Made by a program: the position numbers and the translations under genes
Assembly (NCBI RefSeq): GCF_000504205.1
Contig: NZ_AZAJ01000001.1
Coordinates: 1,896,879 to 1,960,878, forward strand
Direction of reading: 5' to 3'
Source: Methanolobus tindarius DSM 2278
GTDB taxonomy: Archaea > Halobacteriota > Methanosarcinia > Methanosarcinales > Methanosarcinaceae
DNA length: 64,000 bases
Shown here: positions 9,875 to 18,945 of the stretch, in pieces
How positions within the stretch are numbered: the stretch's first letter is position 1
Layout of the letters: the number at the start of each line of letters is the position of its first letter
Notes under the pieces: generated by a model
The model's database searches: none
What the model saw: the letters and a program-made list of their open reading frames with translations, nothing else
Told to the model about the DNA's origin: nothing

Positions 9875-10327
9875 TCATACTTCTTTCATCATTGCTACTT
9901 CATCGCAGTTCGGGAATTTGGGACACTTGATGCATCCGGTCCATACTTTATGTGGAAGCATCTGCTTGTCTATTATCTCAAATCCCTGTTTTTCAAAGAA
10001 AGGAACTGCATAAGTTAGTGTGAACACTTTGTTTATTCCAAGTTCATCTGATTCTTCCAGACAGGCTTTGACAAGTTTTGTTCCGATGCCTTTGTCTCTG
10101 TATTCCTTCTTAACTGCAAATGATAAAACTTCTGCCATGTCCTCCCAGCTAACCTGAAGGGCACAGCACCCGATTATTTCCCCGTCAATCTCGCAGACGT
10201 GAAAACTGCGAGTAAATTCATACAGCTCGCTCAATGAACGGGGGAGCATCATCTCCTGTTTTGCGTAGATGTCTATGATGCTTTTAATTGCAGGAATATC
10301 ATTAACTTTAGCCTTTCTTATTATCAA
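9875..10327 (-). CDS. GNAT N-acetyltransferase of the short N-acetylglutamate synthase type
   Basis: 150 residues. MIIRKAKVNDIPAIKSIID opens the GNAT fold; VKKEYRDKGIGTKLVKACL is the acetyl-CoA loop. The C-terminus LPHKVWTGCIKCPKFPNCDE is characteristic of short ArgA-like enzymes that acetylate glutamate. It may feed argB. Its 3' end lies 4 bp from the convergent GNAT gene's stop. Whether it is a true NAGS in a methanogen, where ArgJ often recycles the acetyl group, is unproven. Confidence 0.8.
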   Translation of the reverse strand: MIIRKAKVNDIPAIKSIIDIYAKQEMMLPRSLSELYEFTRSFHVCEIDGEIIGCCALQVSWEDMAEVLSFAVKKEYRDKGIGTKLVKACLEESDELGINKVFTLTYAVPFFEKQGFEIIDKQMLPHKVWTGCIKCPKFPNCDEVAMMKEV

Positions 10328-10363
10328 CTATCAATCTCCGGTAATTGTTAAAAAGAGAAATAG

Positions 10364-10438
10364 CGAGCGTGAAGGGATTTGAACCCCCGGCTTGCAGCTT
10401 AGGAGGCTGCCGCCATATCCTGACTAGGCCACACGCTC
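10364..10438 (-). tRNA. tRNA-Arg (CCT anticodon)
   Basis: Read on the minus strand: acceptor arms GAGCGTG (10438-10432) and CACGCTC (10371-10365), discriminator G at 10364, anticodon stem GCAGC/GCTGC with loop CTCCTAA (anticodon CCT, complement at 10401-10403), and T-loop TTCAAAT with a five-pair stem that contains two G-U pairs. No encoded CCA. It reads the arginine codon AGG. Confidence 0.95.
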
Positions 10439-10567
10439 ATGTTGTGCTACTCACGTAATAACATTCAATATCTTAAAGTTATTGGTGAAAAACCTTTCTC
10501 GCAGGGAAACCAATTGATTTTTATTGTATATTTTCTAAAATCAGGAATCAAGAATTGTTATAGGATT

Positions 10568-11464
10568 CTATGATTCTATCCGGGAGTCCAGAAGTTCCAT
10601 GAGTTTCCTGTTCTTTTCAATGCCCGTGTCAATTCCAAGCAGTTCGGGGGGCAATCCAAGTGCAATTCCAAGAAGTTGTGTGTAGTGGAGTACTGGTATT
10701 TCAAATTCAGTTCCTGTTAGCTCCTTGATTTCATCCTGGCCGCTGTCAAGCTGCATGTGGCAGAAAGGGCATGAGTTTACTATACAGTCCACACCTGCTT
10801 CCTGTATTTTTGCAAGTTTTGCCTCTGTCATTTTCAGAGATCTTTCTTTCATAGCAGAACGAACACCTCCGCCAGCTCCACAGCATGCCATCTTGTCCGG
10901 GTATTCCACACTTGTTGCACCAAGTGCAGTTATAAGTTCATCAAAGAATGCAGGCCTTTCAGAACCTCCAAGCCCTCTTTCTTTTGTAGGCTTAATCAAG
11001 TGACAACCATAATGGACTGCAATTCTGATGTCCAGCGGCCTTTGCACAAATGAACTGATCTTTTCTGTCCCAAACTCCTGATAAAGATACTCTATTATAT
11101 GTCTGACATCAATATTGCCTTTAACTTCCCTGCCTATCTTTTGCAGATGAGAATTCACCTCATCTTTTGCCAGTTCATCTTTCTGGATAATGTGGTTTGC
11201 ATCAGCAAGTGTGCTAAAACACCCGTTGCATATTGTGAGGATATCTCTTTCCATTTCTTCTGAAAGGACTATATTGCGACTTGCAAGTGTGAGCCAGGAA
11301 CTTTTATCGAAAGAACGGAACACTCCCGGGGCAGGACAACAGGATGCACCTGGAAGATCGCTGCAGTCAATGTCTAATGTGGCAAGACATAATTTGGTGG
11401 CAAGTTCAATGCCGGGATACCTGTTGGGCACAAGGCATCCGAGGAAAAGTGACAATCCTTTCAT
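10568..11464 (-). CDS. hdrB: CoB-CoM heterodisulfide reductase subunit B homologue
   Basis: 298 residues with two CCG domains: SCCPAPG near residue 41 and DKMACCGAGGG near residue 196, the pattern that binds the noncubane [4Fe-4S] clusters at the heterodisulfide site. HdrB reduces CoM-S-S-CoB at the end of methanogenesis. It overlaps hdrC upstream by 4 bp, forming a cytosolic HdrCB pair. No hdrA is beside it; in Methanosarcinaceae the CB pair can work with a distant HdrA (family knowledge). Confidence 0.9.
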   Translation of the reverse strand: MKGLSLFLGCLVPNRYPGIELATKLCLATLDIDCSDLPGASCCPAPGVFRSFDKSSWLTLASRNIVLSEEMERDILTICNGCFSTLADANHIIQKDELAKDEVNSHLQKIGREVKGNIDVRHIIEYLYQEFGTEKISSFVQRPLDIRIAVHYGCHLIKPTKERGLGGSERPAFFDELITALGATSVEYPDKMACCGAGGGVRSAMKERSLKMTEAKLAKIQEAGVDCIVNSCPFCHMQLDSGQDEIKELTGTEFEIPVLHYTQLLGIALGLPPELLGIDTGIEKNRKLMELLDSRIES

Positions 11465-11994
11465 GCTGTTTTCTCCGTATTCTCATTATAGTCTGTATTC
11501 TTTTCAGTGAATATCTCAAAACCACATGACGTAAGAAGTTTTTTTACTTCGTTAAGTGAATCTGTGTATTTATGTACGGTTTCCGGCAGTTCTTCCAGAC
11601 CTATCTCTGTTCTTTTAATTTTGTTTTGATCATTAATGGGGACTGCATGCCCGTATTTGATAAGCATCTGGCAGACTTCTCTGTGTTCGGGAAAAATAAT
11701 TCCATGCTGGGCTGAAATTGATCTTATGTTCAGTAATGTATCTACGATATCAATTCCACGTGGACATCTTTCCTGGCAGTTGTAGCAGGTCGTGCACATC
11801 CATACTTCTTCATTTTTTATTATGTCCGGATTTCTGCCTGCAATTTTCACAAGTTTGCGGATATTAAGACTGGTATGCCTTCCGGACGGGCAACTACTGC
11901 TGCAAACTCCACATTGCATGCAACGGAGAGCGTTAGTAGATGCTTCTCTCAATTGTTTTTTTATATTTGAGTACTCCTCTGGTATTTCGTCCAT
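11461..11994 (-). CDS. hdrC: CoB-CoM heterodisulfide reductase subunit C homologue
   Basis: 177 residues with two [4Fe-4S] motifs, CMQCGVCSSSCP near residue 25 and CTTCYNCQERCP near residue 68, which match HdrC. It passes electrons from HdrA or another donor to HdrB. The tail past residue 130 is lysine/glutamate-rich and less conserved. The start ATG at 11994 gives the full family N-terminus. It is the first gene of the hdrCB unit. Confidence 0.9.
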   Translation of the reverse strand: MDEIPEEYSNIKKQLREASTNALRCMQCGVCSSSCPSGRHTSLNIRKLVKIAGRNPDIIKNEEVWMCTTCYNCQERCPRGIDIVDTLLNIRSISAQHGIIFPEHREVCQMLIKYGHAVPINDQNKIKRTEIGLEELPETVHKYTDSLNEVKKLLTSCGFEIFTEKNTDYNENTEKTA

Positions 11995-12342
11995 GTTTGC
12001 TCCTGCCTGTTAAAATTATTATTTTTGCAATGCTGATAAAGTTTCCGAAGCTTGGCAATAGTTGCGGCAACCTGTGGCATAAATGTCCTTATTTCTATCT
12101 TTTAACTTTTATCAGTCGTATTTTAAGGGATCAACATATTATCTTTCAATGCGATTCATTATTTTCCGGAAATTTGTTCACGCATATTTTTATATCAATT
12201 AATGGATAAGATTTTAATAATATTCGCTTTTTTTATTTTTTGGAGAGTGGTGTGTTTAGTTCATACCAAATAGTAATTTATATATATGACCTGATAGGTA
12301 ATGGGTTACTCACACCCCTTAGTGAATAGAGGAGTAGTCAAA
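11995..12342. promoter_or_regulatory. Divergent hdrCB / glnA promoter region
   Basis: A 348-bp AT-rich spacer. A TATA box (AATTTATATATATGAC, about 12270-12285) lies before glnA, followed by the inverted repeat GGTAA-TGGG-TTACT just downstream at about 12297-12310, a position where a repressor would block transcription. A further perfect palindrome TTTCCGGAAA sits at 12163-12172. Whether either is an NrpR site cannot be decided by eye. No gene is seen. Confidence 0.5.
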
Positions 12343-13683
12343 ATGGTAATAGCAAATCCAGCAACAAAGGAAGAAGTTTTACAGACTGTAAAAGAGTGCG
12401 ATGTTAAATTCATTAGAATCCAGTTTACCGACACAATGGGTATGATCAAAAGCTGGGCAATCCCTGCAGAAGATCTCGAAGGTGCATTTGAGAACGGTGT
12501 AATGTTCGATGGTTCATCAATCGAAGGTTTCACAAGGATCGAAGAATCCGATATGATTCTCATGCCAGACCCAACAACCTTCAGGATTCTCCCATGGAGA
12601 CCACAGGAAGGCGCAGTCGCTCGTATCATTGGTGATGTATACAGGCCAAACGGTAAGCCATTCGAAGGTGATCCTAGGTATGTCCTCAAACAGGCAATTG
12701 AAAAGGCAGCCGAAAAAGGATACACAATGAATATCGGTCCAGAACTTGAGTTCTTCCTCTTCGAGCTCGATGAGAAAGGTCACCCAACCACAAACCTCAC
12801 AGACCAGGGAGGATATTTCGACTTTGCACCTCTTGACAAAGCACAGGATGTCAGGAGAGCAATCGACTTCGCTCTTGAGGAAATGGGATTCAAGATTGAA
12901 GCATCCCACCACGAGGTAGCTCCATCACAGCACGAGATCAATTTCAGATTCGGTGATGTACTTACCACATGTGACAACATTGTAACATTCAAGTATGTTG
13001 TAAAATCCATTGCAGCACACATGGGCTACTACGCAACATTCATGCCCAAACCACTCTTTGGTGTAAACGGTTCAGGTATGCACTCCAACCAGTCCCTCAT
13101 GAAGGACGGAGAGAACGCATTCTATGACCCAAGCACATCTGACCAGCTCTCAATAACTGCAAAGCAGTACATTGCAGGTCTTCTTACTCACATCCGTGAA
13201 TTTGCAGCTATCACAAACTCAACTGTCAATTCATACAAGAGGCTTGTACCAGGATATGAGGCACCTATTTACTGTACATGGTCTGCATCAAACCGCAGTT
13301 CCCTTATCAGAATACCTGCATCTAGGGGTAAGGGTACAAGGGTAGAGCTCAGATGCCCAGACCCAGCATGTAATCCATACCTTGCATTCGCTGCAATGCT
13401 CAGTGCAGGTCTTGACGGTATTGAGAAGGGAATGGAAGCACCAGCATCAACTGATGTTAACATCTTCAAGCTCACCGAGGAAGACAGAGAAGCAAGAGGA
13501 ATTGAGTCCCTCCCAGGCAACCTTAAGGAAGCTATCGACCTCATGGCAGCTAGCGAATTCGTAAAGGGTGTAATTGGAGAACACGTCTTTGAGAACTACA
13601 TTGAGTCAAAGAAAGCTCAGTGGGATGACTACAAGGCTCAGGTCCACCAGTGGGAACTTGACACATACCTAAGCATACTGTAA
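12343..13683 (+). CDS. glnA: Glutamine synthetase type I (copy 1)
   Basis: 446 residues. The ATG at 12343, behind GAGGAG, gives the conserved N-terminus MVIANPATKEEVLQ; the ATG at 12301 in the same frame only adds a non-conserved extension. Motifs: MFDGSSIEGF, the metal-site EASHHEVAPSQHEINFRF, NGSGMHSNQSL, and the active-site NRSSLIRIPASRGKGTRVELR. No adenylylation tyrosine motif of the beta subtype is evident, so it is the GSI-alpha type. It assimilates ammonia and leads into the glutamate synthase genes downstream. Confidence 0.96.
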   Translation: MVIANPATKEEVLQTVKECDVKFIRIQFTDTMGMIKSWAIPAEDLEGAFENGVMFDGSSIEGFTRIEESDMILMPDPTTFRILPWRPQEGAVARIIGDVYRPNGKPFEGDPRYVLKQAIEKAAEKGYTMNIGPELEFFLFELDEKGHPTTNLTDQGGYFDFAPLDKAQDVRRAIDFALEEMGFKIEASHHEVAPSQHEINFRFGDVLTTCDNIVTFKYVVKSIAAHMGYYATFMPKPLFGVNGSGMHSNQSLMKDGENAFYDPSTSDQLSITAKQYIAGLLTHIREFAAITNSTVNSYKRLVPGYEAPIYCTWSASNRSSLIRIPASRGKGTRVELRCPDPACNPYLAFAAMLSAGLDGIEKGMEAPASTDVNIFKLTEEDREARGIESLPGNLKEAIDLMAASEFVKGVIGEHVFENYIESKKAQWDDYKAQVHQWELDTYLSIL

Positions 13684-13702
13684 GGGGAATCTTTTCCCTT
13701 AC
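13680..13702 (+). terminator. glnA terminator hairpin
   Basis: GTAAGGG (13680-13686) pairs with CCCTTAC (13696-13702) around a 9-nt loop, directly at the glnA stop codon, and is followed by a T-rich tract. Confidence 0.55.
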
Positions 13703-13884
13703 TTTCACTTTATTTAAACGATATTTCCATATACTTCGGTCAGCTGCTTTTCAGGCTGATAAAACGTGAATATAAGTTGTTCACGAAAAACCGGGCTTTT
13801 CCTGAACGAATTTTTGCATGGTTAAGTTCATATCAGGTAAATACTATCTCATAGCCCCAAGACTAAATACTCATAGTGATCAAC

Positions 13885-14937
13885 ATGTGCGGAATTATAG
13901 GCGTAATCGATCGGACCATGTCCAGAATGGACGGCTCACATATTAAGAGAGCTCTAAGTCTGATGGATGAAAGAGGAAGTGGAGAAGGCGCAGGATATGT
14001 AGCATATGGCATTTATCCTGATTATGCTGACTGCTATGCCATCCACGTATTTTTTGATAATCTGTTAGAACCAAAGACCAAGGTTGACGCAATACTTAAA
14101 CAGTGGGGAAGGATAGTTCATCAGGAAGAGATCCCAACCTATGAACAGCCAGGTCTCAAGAAAGAACACATACCATGGAGATATTTCTTCAAACCTTATG
14201 CTGACCTTATGGTTGGAACCACAAATCCTGATGATGATAATGTCACAAATCTTGTGATGAAGATCAATTCAGAGATTGAAGGTGCTCTTGTTTTCTCATC
14301 TGGTAAGAACCTTGGAGTCTTTAAAGCTTCAGGATGGCCTGAGGATGTAGCAAACTTTTACAGAATTGAGGATTATGAAGGTTACATATGGCTCGCTCAC
14401 AACCGCTATCCAACAAATACATCCGGTTGGTGGGGAGGGGCTCACCCGTTCAATCTGCTTGACTGGTCAGTTGTTCACAATGGTGAAATTACATCATATG
14501 GTACAAATCGTAGATACGTTGAAGGTCATGGTTACCAGTGTACAATGTTAACTGACACAGAAGTAGTAGCTTATCTTTTTGACCTTCTTGGCAGAAAACA
14601 CGGTCTTCCATCAGAAATGGTAGTTGAGGCACTTGCTCCTCCATTCTGGGATGAGATAGACGAGATGCCAGAAAAGAAGGAAGAATTCATGAAGGCACTT
14701 CGCCTTACATACGGCCCTGCTCTGATGAATGGTCCTTTTGCAATTGTTGTTGCAACAAAGGACGGAATTGTAGGCTTCACAGACAGGATTAAGCTGCGCC
14801 CTCTTATTGTAGGAGAGAACGGCTCAAAACTTTACATCTCAAGTGAAGAGGCAGCAATTCGTACAATGGACCCCGATGTAGATACAATATACATGCCAAG
14901 GGCAGGAGAACCTGTTATCGGGAGGGTTGTAGAATGA
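13885..14937 (+). CDS. gltA: Archaeal glutamate synthase, glutamine amidotransferase subunit
   Basis: About 350 residues. The ATG at 13885 is preferred to the GTG at 13876 because it yields Met-Cys-Gly-Ile-Ile, exposing the Cys nucleophile needed by class II (Ntn) amidotransferases after Met removal. [14 protein letters not shown] and [18 protein letters not shown] are the glutaminase-site motifs. It corresponds to the N-terminal domain of bacterial GltB, here a separate subunit. It overlaps the next gene by 4 bp. Confidence 0.92.
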   Translation: MCGIIGVIDRTMSRMDGSHIKRALSLMDERGSGEGAGYVAYGIYPDYADCYAIHVFFDNLLEPKTKVDAILKQWGRIVHQEEIPTYEQPGLKKEHIPWRYFFKPYADLMVGTTNPDDDNVTNLVMKINSEIEGALVFSSGKNLGVFKASGWPEDVANFYRIEDYEGYIWLAHNRYPTNTSGWWGGAHPFNLLDWSVVHNGEITSYGTNRRYVEGHGYQCTMLTDTEVVAYLFDLLGRKHGLPSEMVVEALAPPFWDEIDEMPEKKEEFMKALRLTYGPALMNGPFAIVVATKDGIVGFTDRIKLRPLIVGENGSKLYISSEEAAIRTMDPDVDTIYMPRAGEPVIGRVVE

Positions 14938-16442
14938 GTCTCGGTAGTGTACCACTCAAGTACAAGATCAACATCGATCGCGATCAGTGTATGAAATGTA
15001 TGCGCTGTGTCGATAACTGTTCCTATGGTGTTTACAGAGTAGAGGATGACAAGATCCTCATAGACTCACGCAAATGTACTGCATGCCACCGCTGTATTTC
15101 CATGTGTCCAAGGGACGCAATTATGCTCAAGGAGAGGCCAGTTGACTACCGCAGTCATCCGCTCTGGACAGTTGAAGCACGTGAAGATGTTATTAACCAG
15201 GCACGTACAGGAAAGATTATCCTTGCGGGAATGGGTAATGCAGTTGATTATCCTATTATATTTGACAGGCTGTTACTTGACGCATGTCAGGTAACAAACC
15301 CAAGTATCGATCCTCTGAGAGAACCAATGGAACTGAGGACATACATTGGAAAGAAGCCTGCAAAACTCGAATTTACAAAGAACAATGGAGACATTGATCT
15401 TAAGACCAAACTGACTCCGAATCTTAAACTCGACACCCCTATTATGGTCGGTCACATGAGCTATGGTGCTATCAGTCTTCCAGCCCAGCTCAGTATTGCA
15501 AAGGCAGTAAAGAAGACTGGAACCTTCATGGGAACAGGTGAAGGAGGAATGCACGAGGCGATCTATCCATATCAGGATCATTCAATAGTTCAGATCGCAT
15601 CAGGACGTTTTGGTGTGGATATTGACTATCTGGAGCGCGGCGCAGCAATTGAGATCAAGGTGGGTCAGGGTGCAAAACCAGGTATTGGCGGTCACCTTCC
15701 AGGAGAAAAGGTCTGTGCAGATGTATCATGCACACGTATGATTCCACTGGGTTCTGACGCAATCAGTCCTGCTCCTCATCATGATATTTACAGTATAGAA
15801 GACCTTGCCCAACTTGTGCGCAGTCTTAAGGAAGCCACAAACTGGGAAAAGCCTGTCTTCGTAAAGATAGCTGCAGTACACAATGTAGCCGCAATTGCAG
15901 CAGGTATCGCAAGATCATCTGCAGATGCTGTTGTAATTGATGGTTTTAAGGGTGGTACAGGTGCAGCACCAAAGGTATTCAGGGACAACGTAGGTATCCC
16001 GATTGAAGCAGCAGTTGCTGCAGTAGACCAGAAGCTCAACGACCAGGGTATCAGGAACGAGGTTTCCATCATAGCCAGTGGTGGTATACGCAACAGTGGT
16101 GACCTTGCAAAGTCCATAGCACTTGGTGCTGATGCAGTCTATATCGGAACTGCTTCACTTATAGCACTGGGATGTCGTGTTTGTGGTAACTGCTACCGTG
16201 GACTCTGTCCATGGGGTATTGCAACCCAGAAGCCGGAACTTGTCAGCCGTATTGATTCTGATGTTGGTGCAGAGAATATTGCAAACCTTATCCACGCATG
16301 GACACTTGAACTGAGTGAACTCATGGGTGCAGCAGGTCTTAACAGCATTGAGAGTCTGCGCGGCAACCGTGAACGTCTGAGAGGATACATGCTTGATCAG
16401 GGATTACTTGATGTACTCCAGATAGAATCCATGGGGGCCTGA
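14934..16442 (+). CDS. gltB: Archaeal glutamate synthase, FMN/Fe-S synthase subunit
   Basis: 502 residues. N-terminal ferredoxin domain with two [4Fe-4S] motifs ([32 protein letters not shown]), then the FMN-binding TIM barrel of glutamate synthase ([13 protein letters not shown]), then [17 protein letters not shown] for the [3Fe-4S]-type cluster. It converts 2-oxoglutarate and ammonia from glutamine to glutamate, taking electrons through the added ferredoxin domain. It starts inside the gltA stop (ATGA) and is followed 2 bp later by the GXGXG subunit. Confidence 0.94.
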   Translation: MSLGSVPLKYKINIDRDQCMKCMRCVDNCSYGVYRVEDDKILIDSRKCTACHRCISMCPRDAIMLKERPVDYRSHPLWTVEAREDVINQARTGKIILAGMGNAVDYPIIFDRLLLDACQVTNPSIDPLREPMELRTYIGKKPAKLEFTKNNGDIDLKTKLTPNLKLDTPIMVGHMSYGAISLPAQLSIAKAVKKTGTFMGTGEGGMHEAIYPYQDHSIVQIASGRFGVDIDYLERGAAIEIKVGQGAKPGIGGHLPGEKVCADVSCTRMIPLGSDAISPAPHHDIYSIEDLAQLVRSLKEATNWEKPVFVKIAAVHNVAAIAAGIARSSADAVVIDGFKGGTGAAPKVFRDNVGIPIEAAVAAVDQKLNDQGIRNEVSIIASGGIRNSGDLAKSIALGADAVYIGTASLIALGCRVCGNCYRGLCPWGIATQKPELVSRIDSDVGAENIANLIHAWTLELSELMGAAGLNSIESLRGNRERLRGYMLDQGLLDVLQIESMGA

Positions 16443-16444
16443 AG

Positions 16445-17188
16445 ATGGCGGAACCTTTGGTTATAGATGTAAAGGGTATGCACTACTCTCCATTGAATAA
16501 ACAGATCCGTGCAGCAGTAGCTTCCGGAGTAAAGGAGATAGTGCTCAATAATGTTCTTGGACAGCGTTTCATAGGAAACGGCGTAAGAGGCGACGCAAAA
16601 ATTACCATTAATGGTGTTCCTGGTGGGGACCTCGGAATGTTCATGAGTGGTCCTGAATGCGAAGTATTCGGAAATGCAGAACATGCTCCCGGTAACACAA
16701 TGGATAGAGGCTCATTGATAATCCACGGAAGTGCCGGGGATGCTGTTGCACACAGCATGCGTGGCGGAAAGGTATTCGTGGAAGGAAACATCGGCTACCG
16801 TGGAGGAATTCACATGAAGGAGTATGAGGGTAAACGTCCGATTCTCGTAATAGGCGGTACATCACATGCATTCCTTGGTGAATACATGGCTGGCGGGCTG
16901 ATCCTTGTTCTTGGTATAGATAATGAACCGGCAGTACAGGACCGCGGTATCGGCAGTGGTATACACGGCGGAGAGATCGTCATAAGGGGCGATGTGGATG
17001 ATAATCTGCTTGGTGTCGGAGCCAAGAAAGTCGAGTTTACCGATGATGACCTGGTAAGGCTGTCTCCTGTGATAGAAGAGTTCTGTGGTAGGTTCGATAT
17101 AGACCCTACTCCTTTCTTAGACACGAACTATTCAAGAATTATCCCTGCAAGCGCCAGGCCATTTGCAGGTAAATACACATGGGAGTGA
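16445..17188 (+). CDS. gltC: Archaeal glutamate synthase, GXGXG-domain subunit
   Basis: 247 residues of repeated glycine-rich turns (GDLGMFMSG, RGGIHMKEYEG, GIGSGIHGGEIVIRGD), the right-handed beta-helix equivalent to the C-terminal domain of bacterial GltB. It has a structural role in joining the amidotransferase and synthase parts. It lies 2 bp after the FMN subunit and 5 bp before the F420 subunit gene, all in one operon. Confidence 0.92.
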   Translation: MAEPLVIDVKGMHYSPLNKQIRAAVASGVKEIVLNNVLGQRFIGNGVRGDAKITINGVPGGDLGMFMSGPECEVFGNAEHAPGNTMDRGSLIIHGSAGDAVAHSMRGGKVFVEGNIGYRGGIHMKEYEGKRPILVIGGTSHAFLGEYMAGGLILVLGIDNEPAVQDRGIGSGIHGGEIVIRGDVDDNLLGVGAKKVEFTDDDLVRLSPVIEEFCGRFDIDPTPFLDTNYSRIIPASARPFAGKYTWE

Positions 17189-17193
17189 TCACA

Positions 17194-18216
17194 ATGGCAG
17201 GTAAAAATTATCTTGATCTTAAGGCAGAAATCTGGGAAACAGATAAATGTGCAGCATGTGGTGCATGTGTAGCTGTATGCCCGGCAGATGCAATTTACTT
17301 TAAATTAGGAGAAGACTCCACACATCCACTTAACAGTGGTTACTGCAAGGATGTCAATGACGGAGTTCCATGCGGTGCATGCTATGAAGTATGCCCAAGG
17401 AATAAAAAAGCGCCATCTGAGGTTCTTGGAGAATACCTTGAAATCAAGACCGCAAAGGCTGAGATGAATGTTCCAAGAAAACAGAGTGGTGGTGCTGTAA
17501 CAGCAATACTTACCAATGCTCTTGAAGAAGGCATGATCGATGCGGTCGTCACTGTTGCTGAAGACCAGTGGACCCTTAAACCTTCATCTGCTGTGATTAC
17601 TTCCACAGATGTACTGGTTCACCAGGCAGGAAGCCGTTACAACTGGTGGGTTCCACTTGTAGCCTCCCTTAAGGAAGCTGTTATGACACGCAAGTTCACA
17701 AACATAGCAGTTGTCGGTGTTCCTTGTGTTACACAGGCTATGAGGCAGATGAGACAGAGCGACCTTGACCTGTTGCGTCCATTCAGGAAAAATATCCGTT
17801 TTGTAATGGGACTTTTCTGTACAGAGACTTTTGACTATGAGAAACTCGTGCAGGACAAGCTCATCACAGAACGCCAGATAAATCCTCTGGATATCATACA
17901 CTTTGATGTCAAGGGTAAACTTGAGATTACCTTAAAAGACGGAAGTATGACAGTGATCTCCCTGAAAGATGTAGATGATTGTGTACGTCCCGGATGTCAT
18001 ATCTGTACTGATTTCACAGCTCTTGATGCTGATGTATCTGCAGGTTCAGTTGGCAGTTCCAAGGGTTATACAACCCTTATAATACGCAACCCCGTTGGTA
18101 AGCAATTTGTAGAAAGTGCAGTAAACAACGGAAAACTGTCACTTAACGATGATGTAAATCTGGAATTGGTTGAAAAGCTCTCCAAAAAGAAGCTTGAACG
18201 AATGCCAGAGGAGTAA
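17194..18216 (+). CDS. FrhB-type F420-binding subunit, probable electron donor to glutamate synthase
   Basis: About 340 residues from ATG 17194 (GGAGTGAT upstream chooses it over the ATG at 17179, which overlaps gltC). N-terminal clusters CAACGACVAVCPADAIYF and CGACYEVCPRNKK, then the F420H2 dehydrogenase/hydrogenase beta-subunit domain (VVGVPCVTQAMRQM, MGLFCTETFDYEKL, CRPGCHICTDFTA-like segment). FrhB-family proteins oxidise F420H2 through FAD. Its position as the last gene of gltABC suggests an F420H2-dependent glutamate synthase, an inference from context and known FrhB-GltS predictions. Confidence 0.88.
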   Translation: MAGKNYLDLKAEIWETDKCAACGACVAVCPADAIYFKLGEDSTHPLNSGYCKDVNDGVPCGACYEVCPRNKKAPSEVLGEYLEIKTAKAEMNVPRKQSGGAVTAILTNALEEGMIDAVVTVAEDQWTLKPSSAVITSTDVLVHQAGSRYNWWVPLVASLKEAVMTRKFTNIAVVGVPCVTQAMRQMRQSDLDLLRPFRKNIRFVMGLFCTETFDYEKLVQDKLITERQINPLDIIHFDVKGKLEITLKDGSMTVISLKDVDDCVRPGCHICTDFTALDADVSAGSVGSSKGYTTLIIRNPVGKQFVESAVNNGKLSLNDDVNLELVEKLSKKKLERMPEE

Positions 18217-18240
18217 ATAAAAACGAAAAATGATGTTTAT

Positions 18241-18310
18241 GGACACGGTGCCTATCCACTTCCTCTATTCTTCCTAACCATGCAATAGGCACTCGTGTCC
18301 TGTCTTTTTT
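18241..18310 (+). terminator. Long hairpin and T-tract ending the glutamate synthase operon
   Basis: GGACACG and TGCCTAT at 18241-18255 pair with ATAGGCA and CGTGTCC at 18285-18300 (one small internal bulge), giving a stem of 14 pairs with a loop of about 29 nt, followed by TGTCTTTTTT. The large pyrimidine-rich loop is unusual for a plain terminator. Confidence 0.65.
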
Positions 18311-18434
18311 CAATCAAAGCGGTCTGACTTCCAGATATTAATCTGTCAGGTTTTCCGCGATGATAAGGATTTCAGGAAGAGCCCTCTTATCGAGACTCTG
18401 ATGATATATTATTGTTTTGCATCATAACTGCATC

Positions 18435-18938
18435 TTAAATTTTTTTCTTATAGTAAATAGTATCAACTCCCTTTCCTCTATGATTCAACACAACAGAATA
18501 GGCGCTGTATCCCAGTTTTTCATAGAAATTCATTGCAGCAGGATTGCTTGACCATGTGCAAAGATAGATTCTGTTAAATCCTTGTTTTCCTAGTAACAAT
18601 TCAAGTTCTCTGTTTAGTGCTTTACCGACTCCATTTATTCTATATTCCTGATGAACCGCAAGGAAATTCACATAGGCACTGCTTTCATCTTTCCAGTTCT
18701 TTGTACATCCTATCATTCCTATAATTCCACCAGGTAGATCGGAAAGATCTTTCTCATTTAATCTGGCAATCAGGTAGTTCGCTTCAGGAGTGTCCAGGCA
18801 TCTCCGGACTCTTTCGGGAATACCTCCTCCCCTTTGGCTCAGGGGAGGATAAAAATCATGGTCGACAAGTTCAATGAATCTTTGAACATGCAAATTGTCT
18901 GATTTTTTTGCTTCCCGAATGGAATAAATATGCTTCAT
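18435..18938 (-). CDS. GNAT family N-acetyltransferase
   Basis: 167 residues. GNAT pattern: AYVNFLAVHQEYRINGVGKALNREL for acetyl-CoA binding, then YLCTWSSNPAAMNFYEKLGY. The acceptor is unknown. It lies 7 bp downstream of the second glnA on the same strand and is probably co-transcribed with it, but no known step links them. Confidence 0.85.
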   Translation of the reverse strand: MKHIYSIREAKKSDNLHVQRFIELVDHDFYPPLSQRGGGIPERVRRCLDTPEANYLIARLNEKDLSDLPGGIIGMIGCTKNWKDESSAYVNFLAVHQEYRINGVGKALNRELELLLGKQGFNRIYLCTWSSNPAAMNFYEKLGYSAYSVVLNHRGKGVDTIYYKKKI

Positions 18939-18945
18939 ACGTTTT

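Noticed and set aside
12163-12172. Perfect palindrome TTTCCGGAAA as an NrpR operator for glnA
   Set aside because: It lies about 100 bp upstream of the glnA TATA box and lacks the spaced half-sites expected; kept only as a note.
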